Assembly: GCA_016935295.1 (NCBI GenBank)
Contig: JAFGRF010000157.1
Coordinates: 1 to 8,077, forward strand
DNA length: 8,077 nucleotides
Origin: Caldifarciminota bacterium
GTDB taxonomy: Bacteria > Hydrothermota > Tepidihabitantia > Tepidihabitantales > Tepidihabitantaceae
Reading direction: 5' to 3'
The position numbers and the translations under genes were made by a program. The notes below the pieces were generated by a model. The model did no database searches, was not told the origin of the DNA, and saw nothing but the letters and a program-made list of their open reading frames with translations. Position 1 is the stretch's first letter. Each line of letters opens with the position of its first letter. This document shows positions 5,550-8,077 of the stretch, piece after piece.

Positions 5550-6475
5550 TTCACGAACCTCAGCCAGCCGTACTTGTCCGGCTTCTTTCCGTCAATGATC
5601 GCGAAGAACTCCTGCTGCAGCTGCTTGGTAATCGGCCCGCACTTGCCCGCGCCGATGGTTATCTTGTCGACCGAGCGGATCGGCGTTACTTCGGCCGCGC
5701 TGCCGGTGAAGAAGACCTCGTCGGCGATGTACAGGAACTCGCGTAGCATCATCGTCTCCTTGAGCTCGTAGCCCAGGTCACGGGCGAGGGTGATAACCGT
5801 GGCGCGAGTGATACCTGGGAGGATGGTCGCGTGCAGCGGCGGCGTGTGGATCAACCCATCCTTGATGACGAACAGATTCTCGCCCGAGCCCTCGGACAGG
5901 AAGCCGTTGACGTCAAGCGCGATGCCTTCGACGAAACCATACTTGATGGCCTCCATCTTGATCAGCTGCGAGTTCATGTAGTTGGCGCAGGTCTTCGACA
6001 TCGCCGGGAACGTATTCGGCGCCATTCGGTTCCACGACGAGACCATCACGTCCACGCCCTGTTCGAGCGCTTCGGGCCCCAGGTACTTGCCCCAGTACCA
6101 AGTGATGAGGGCAATGTCCACCGGGCAGTTGAACGGATTGACCCCGAGTTCGTTGTACCCGCGATAGACAATCGGCCGGACATAGCACTCCTCGTGTCCG
6201 TTCTTCTGGACAAGTTCGACCATTGCCTGGTTGACCTGCTCCTTGGTGAACGGAATGTCCATCCGGTAGATCTTTGCCGAGTTGAACAGCCTGTCGGTGT
6301 GCTCCTTCTGTCGGAAAATCGCGGGCCCCTTGGGCGTCTTGTAGCAGCGGATGCCCTCGAACACACCAGAACCATAGTGGATGACGTGCGAACAGATGTG
6401 GATGTTCGCATCGGCCCACGGCACGTACTTGCCGTTTATCCAAACGTACTTCGACTTCGTCTCTTCAAGACCCAT
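5546..6475 (-). CDS. ilvE: Branched-chain amino acid aminotransferase
   Basis: Class IV PLP aminotransferase, 309 residues, full length. It exchanges amino groups between Leu, Ile or Val and 2-oxoglutarate, the last step of their synthesis. Seen: VWINGKYVPWADANIHICSH, the HYGSGVFEGIRCY motif (33-45), HTDRLFNSAKI, YVRPIVYRGYNELGV, the likely PLP lysine Lys161 in AMSKTCANYMNSQ, SEGSGENLFVIKDG (194-207), and FFTGSAAEVTPIRSVD (255-270), a signature of the branched-chain rather than the D-amino acid or lyase branches. The ATG at 6475 follows a clear AGGAGG Shine-Dalgarno. Downstream rpiB overlaps by 4 nt. Upstream, a terminator-like hairpin lies within 20 nt of the start and a tRNA gene lies 5' of that, so expression may depend on read-through from the tRNA promoter. 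Confidence 0.95.
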   Translation of the reverse strand: MGLEETKSKYVWINGKYVPWADANIHICSHVIHYGSGVFEGIRCYKTPKGPAIFRQKEHTDRLFNSAKIYRMDIPFTKEQVNQAMVELVQKNGHEECYVRPIVYRGYNELGVNPFNCPVDIALITWYWGKYLGPEALEQGVDVMVSSWNRMAPNTFPAMSKTCANYMNSQLIKMEAIKYGFVEGIALDVNGFLSEGSGENLFVIKDGLIHTPPLHATILPGITRATVITLARDLGYELKETMMLREFLYIADEVFFTGSAAEVTPIRSVDKITIGAGKCGPITKQLQQEFFAIIDGKKPDKYGWLRFVK

Positions 6476-6479
6476 GGTA

Positions 6480-6485
6480 CCTCCT
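6480..6485 (-). promoter_or_regulatory. Shine-Dalgarno of ilvE
   Basis: AGGAGG on the minus strand, 4 nt before the ATG at 6475. A 10-bp palindrome, TGCTTAAGCA (6485-6494), sits immediately upstream and touches the T-run of the hairpin at 6494-6516. Confidence 0.85.
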
Positions 6486-6493
6486 GCTTAAGC

Positions 6494-6516
6494 AAAAGCG
6501 GGGCCGTCGGCCCCGC
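6494..6516 (-). terminator. Intrinsic terminator between the tRNA and ilvE, possible attenuator
   Basis: On the minus strand, stem GCGGGGCC, loop GAC, stem GGCCCCGC, followed by TTTT. It lies 67 nt past the tRNA 3' end but only about 9 nt before the ilvE Shine-Dalgarno. The simplest reading is a terminator for the tRNA transcript. Because no convincing separate ilvE promoter fits between, it may also set ilvE read-through. Confidence 0.7.
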
Positions 6517-6583
6517 CGTACGCAATCCATGTCGAGAATCAGCAGCAACGCCACTTTCAAAACCTGTCGCGCAAGCCCATGCA

Positions 6584-6656
6584 TGCCGGCGAAGGGAGTC
6601 GAACCCCTGACACTCGGATTATGATTCCGATGCTCTACCAACTGAGCTACGCCGGC
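6584..6656 (-). tRNA. tRNA with CAT anticodon (elongator Met, or Ile2 if lysidine-modified)
   Basis: A full 73-nt cloverleaf. Acceptor GCCGGCG pairs with CGCCGGC, with discriminator A. T8 A9, D-stem GCTC/GAGC, anticodon stem TCGGA/TCCGA around loop ATCATAA (anticodon CAT), and T-arm AGGGG/CCCTT (one G-T pair) with loop TTCGACT. It is not the initiator: position 1-72 is a G-C pair and the anticodon stem lacks the three G-C pairs. CCA is not encoded. A CAT anticodon leaves elongator methionine or AUA-reading isoleucine (TilS-modified); I cannot separate these by eye. Confidence 0.93.
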
Positions 6657-6665
6657 GGGATGTTC

Positions 6666-6693
6666 ATTCTAGCCGGGCGGCCACGACTGTCAA
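6666..6693 (-). promoter_or_regulatory. Promoter of the tRNA gene
   Basis: On the minus strand a perfect TTGACA (6693-6688), a 16-nt spacer, then TAGAAT (6671-6666). The -10 box ends 9 nt before the tRNA 5' end. It is the best promoter match in the window, and supports reading the similar boxes elsewhere as real. Confidence 0.8.
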
Positions 6694-7323
6694 ACCCAAC
6701 CAGCCGCGGTGCGGAGCGGCAGCGATAATATCACAGGGTTTTGCCGCGGCGAAGACGCGATGCGGACGGAAGTGGGCGGACAACATCCGGCAGCCCTCGG
6801 GCGCCTGCTGAACTCTCAGAATCGCCTCACCAACCGCACGAGGAGTACCTGTCGAAGTCACGGTCAGATTCACTACGACAGTCACCTCAAAGGTCATCCA
6901 GCAAATCGCCGTCGCGGCGATCCTCGCAACCACCACGCAGACCACGATGCAAACGACGCCCGGAACCGCGATTCCAGTCCCCCTCCAAATCGCACGCAGA
7001 ATCGCAGCCGGAGCCACGGTAGAAACCAGCTTCCGGACCCCGGTTCAAGTGACCATGAGAGCGCCCTTCCGAACCACCACGCGAACCGTTCCGGGAACGG
7101 TTCCCCCCGCGGTTCGCGGAGGGCCGGTTCCGGCGGGCTCAGCCGCGCATAACATCGCTTCTTTCAATTACTTAAGTGTCTCCCGGCACGCAAAGCTGCG
7201 CCCACTGTGGCCCGACGGCAGCTCTATGGGGCTTCGCGCCCGGAAAACCGCCGGTCCGGGTGTCCAAACCTGACAACCCGGCCAGCCCGACCTCAGGCGC
7301 CCGGCGCCGGCAGGGCCTTTATT
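6694..7323. other. 630-nt region without a recognisable gene; degenerate repeats
   Basis: No product is recognised on either strand. From about 6812 to 7022 all three plus-strand frames lack stops, and the frame after the TGA at 6809-6811 stays open to 7273 without an ATG until 6947. That frame reads Thr/Val/Pro-rich, with a loose repeat (GVPVEVTVRF near 6842-6871, RTPVQVTMR near 7036-7062). Its exact antisense frame reads Arg/Gly-rich. Short words recur, such as AACCACCACGC at about 6929 and 7071. At 7083-7103 there is a near-perfect palindrome (GAACCGTTCC around one G), with a competing 8-bp pair at 7080-7087 and 7111-7118. It could be a decayed or fast-evolving gene, or plain low-complexity spacer. 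7155-7323 shows nothing I can name beyond a 10-bp palindrome at 7301-7310. Confidence 0.4.
7083..7103. repeat. 21-nt palindrome in the unassigned region
   Basis: Arms GAACCGTTCC (7083-7092) and GGAACGGTTC (7094-7103) around a single G. The left arm can instead pair with GGTTCGCG at 7111-7118. No T-run follows, so it is not a clear terminator. It could be a protein-binding site or simply GC-rich repeat decay. Confidence 0.6.
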
Positions 7324-7342
7324 AGGGACACTTCCCCTATTT
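7324..7342 (+). repeat. Left inverted repeat of the transposase element
   Basis: AGGGACACTTCCCCTATTT. It differs at one position from the right copy and contains the transposase stop codon (7339-7337). Confidence 0.85.
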
Positions 7343-8014
7343 CCCCGCGGTCAAGCGCGGCCTGCCCGGCTTCCTGACGCCTATCTCTCGGTTCAGGCGT
7401 GACTCCAGCTTCGCAAGGAAGGCAGTGTCTCCCAGCGGTCGTCCGGTCCCGGCACTCCGCCGTATCTCCGATACCAGTTCCTCAGGCTCGTCTCTCAGGT
7501 AGCTGCGGTACTTCCGTACCCGCAGTTCCTCAAGCAGCCAGTCGGGTTCGTTCAAGAGCGCATCTGCCTCATCGGTGATGTGGTGTCGGACGCTCGACCA
7601 CTGATACTCCCAGGCCTGCTCGACCAGCTTCGCCCGGACCGGGTTACGGTCGACGTACCGCAGCACCGGCCAGAGGTACTCGTCCTTGTCTACCGGGCAG
7701 GAGAAGAACCGGTTCTGCCAGAGCCGGCCGCTCTGTCCCTGCCTGCGGTTGACGTGCTGGGTATAGACCAGGTTCGTACCGGCAAAGCATCGCGCCAGTG
7801 AGTCGGGTTCGTGCGGCACCACCAGGACGTGCATGTGGTTATCCATCAGGCAGTAGCCCCAGATGTCAACCGCGTACTTCCTTCGGTACTGAGCCTGCGT
7901 CCAGAGGTAGAACCGCTTGTCGTCGTCGCTGAAGAAGACCTGCTCTCTGTTGTTGCCGCGTTGGGTGACGTGGTGCGGCAAGCCCACCGCAACTACACGA
8001 GCTATCCTTGGCAT
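7337..8014 (-). CDS. REP-associated tyrosine (Y1 HUH) transposase
   Basis: 225 residues, the usual size for the family. Single-strand DNA transposase of the Y1/IS200-like HUH class, the REP-associated (RAYT) branch. Seen: MPRIARVV with HHVTQRGNNRE (14-24), the HUH metal-binding pair in MDNHMHVLV (His60, His62), RLWQNRFF (97-104), RYVDRNPVRAKLV (119-131) with Tyr120 as the likely nucleophile, YQWSSVRHH, and the C-terminal TGRPLGD and RKPGRPR stretches. The ATG at 8014 is chosen over the TTG two codons upstream because MPRIAR is the family-typical start and promoter boxes end 6 nt before it. No Shine-Dalgarno is seen. The frame is intact, so the protein may be active. It sits alone between inverted repeats. 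Confidence 0.93.
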   Translation of the reverse strand: MPRIARVVAVGLPHHVTQRGNNREQVFFSDDDKRFYLWTQAQYRRKYAVDIWGYCLMDNHMHVLVVPHEPDSLARCFAGTNLVYTQHVNRRQGQSGRLWQNRFFSCPVDKDEYLWPVLRYVDRNPVRAKLVEQAWEYQWSSVRHHITDEADALLNEPDWLLEELRVRKYRSYLRDEPEELVSEIRRSAGTGRPLGDTAFLAKLESRLNREIGVRKPGRPRLTAGK

Positions 8015-8020
8015 GCCCAA

Positions 8021-8049
8021 AGCCTAGTCACTGAACCCGAAGGGATCAA
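8021..8049 (-). promoter_or_regulatory. Weak putative promoter of the transposase, leaderless arrangement
   Basis: On the minus strand TTGATC (8049-8044), a 17-nt spacer, then TAGGCT (8026-8021), ending 6 nt before the ATG. The matches are only 4/6 and 3/6, but the spacing and position repeat the pattern at the other unit-leading genes. Confidence 0.35.
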
Positions 8050-8050
8050 T

Positions 8051-8069
8051 AAATATGGGAAGTGTCCCT
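8051..8069 (-). repeat. Right inverted repeat of the transposase element
   Basis: Read on the minus strand, AGGGACACTTCCCATATTT. The partner of 7324-7342, lying next to the -35 box of the transposase gene. The window ends 8 nt later. Confidence 0.85.
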
Positions 8070-8077
8070 CTTTTTCC

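Larger units (their letters stand above)
7324..8069 (-). mobile_element. Compact Y1-transposase element bounded by inverted repeats
   Basis: Two near-identical ends, AGGGACACTTCCCCTATTT at 7324-7342 and, on the minus strand, AGGGACACTTCCCATATTT at 8069-8051 (18 of 19 match), enclose a single transposase gene. Each end contains GGGA-CACT-TCCC, a small foldback of the kind Y1 HUH transposases recognise as hairpins. The transposase stop lies inside the left repeat, and its promoter abuts the right one. No target duplication is evident in the few flanking bases. Whether these are true element ends or two copies of a REP-like repeat flanking the gene cannot be settled here. Confidence 0.7.

Noticed and set aside
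6557..6580. Short leader peptide MGLRDRF before ilvE
   Set aside because: Only one branched-chain residue and no ribosome site, so it does not look like an attenuation leader peptide.
5831..6610. 259-codon plus-strand open frame
   Set aside because: It is antisense to ilvE and reaches into the tRNA; the composition is that of a GC-rich shadow frame.
6584..6656. Initiator methionine tRNA
   Set aside because: Position 1-72 is a proper G-C pair, and the anticodon stem lacks the three consecutive G-C pairs of initiators.
6664..7017. 117-codon minus-strand frame upstream of the tRNA
   Set aside because: It runs over the tRNA promoter, has no family resemblance I recognise, and no ribosome site; left as part of the unassigned region.
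8015..8020. TTG start two codons upstream for the transposase
   Set aside because: The ATG at 8014 gives the family-typical MPRIAR start and fits the promoter distance better.

Overview
This is a GC-rich bacterial window with seven protein genes, one tRNA and one small transposase element. All the identified enzymes are bacterial. The short heptamer and octamer repeat arrays, the SLBB exporter-type protein and the fused membrane/spermidine-synthase-like protein resemble what I recall from uncultured candidate phyla such as WOR-3. That placement is a low-confidence guess and nothing here proves it.

Layout: 1-359 (minus) is the N-terminal part of glycine C-acetyltransferase (kbl), cut by the window edge. 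441-1193 (minus) is deoC, probably first gene of a deoC-kbl operon; the 81-nt spacer and the deoC tail hold octamer repeats, and deoC carries a palindromic in-frame insert. 1384-3699 (plus) is a 771-residue polytopic membrane protein with a degenerate spermidine-synthase-like domain, peppered with heptamer arrays. 3741-5060 (plus) is a secreted SLBB/polysaccharide-export protein. A perfect 15-bp hairpin separates it from the convergent rpiB (5115-5549) and ilvE (5546-6475), both minus and overlapping by 4 nt. A terminator-like hairpin sits in the ilvE leader, and a tRNA with anticodon CAT (6584-6656) lies upstream behind a near-consensus promoter. 6694-7323 has no gene I can identify but has odd composition. 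7324-8069 is a compact element: a Y1/REP-associated transposase gene between 19-bp inverted repeats.

The metabolic genes are housekeeping: threonine/glycine catabolism (kbl), deoxyribose phosphate breakdown (deoC), pentose phosphate isomerisation (rpiB) and branched-chain amino acid transamination (ilvE). The two plus-strand genes are envelope related, but nothing shows that they act together.

Two patterns stand out. First, at least six heptamer arrays lie inside one open reading frame, totalling about 280 nt or 12% of it, mostly in loops or linkers, with related octamers in and beside deoC. Second, four transcription-unit-leading genes (deoC, the membrane protein, the SLBB protein and the transposase) have sigma-70-like -35/-10 boxes ending only 6-8 nt before the start codon and no Shine-Dalgarno sequence. 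kbl, rpiB and ilvE instead have Shine-Dalgarno sites. This suggests leaderless mRNAs for first genes.
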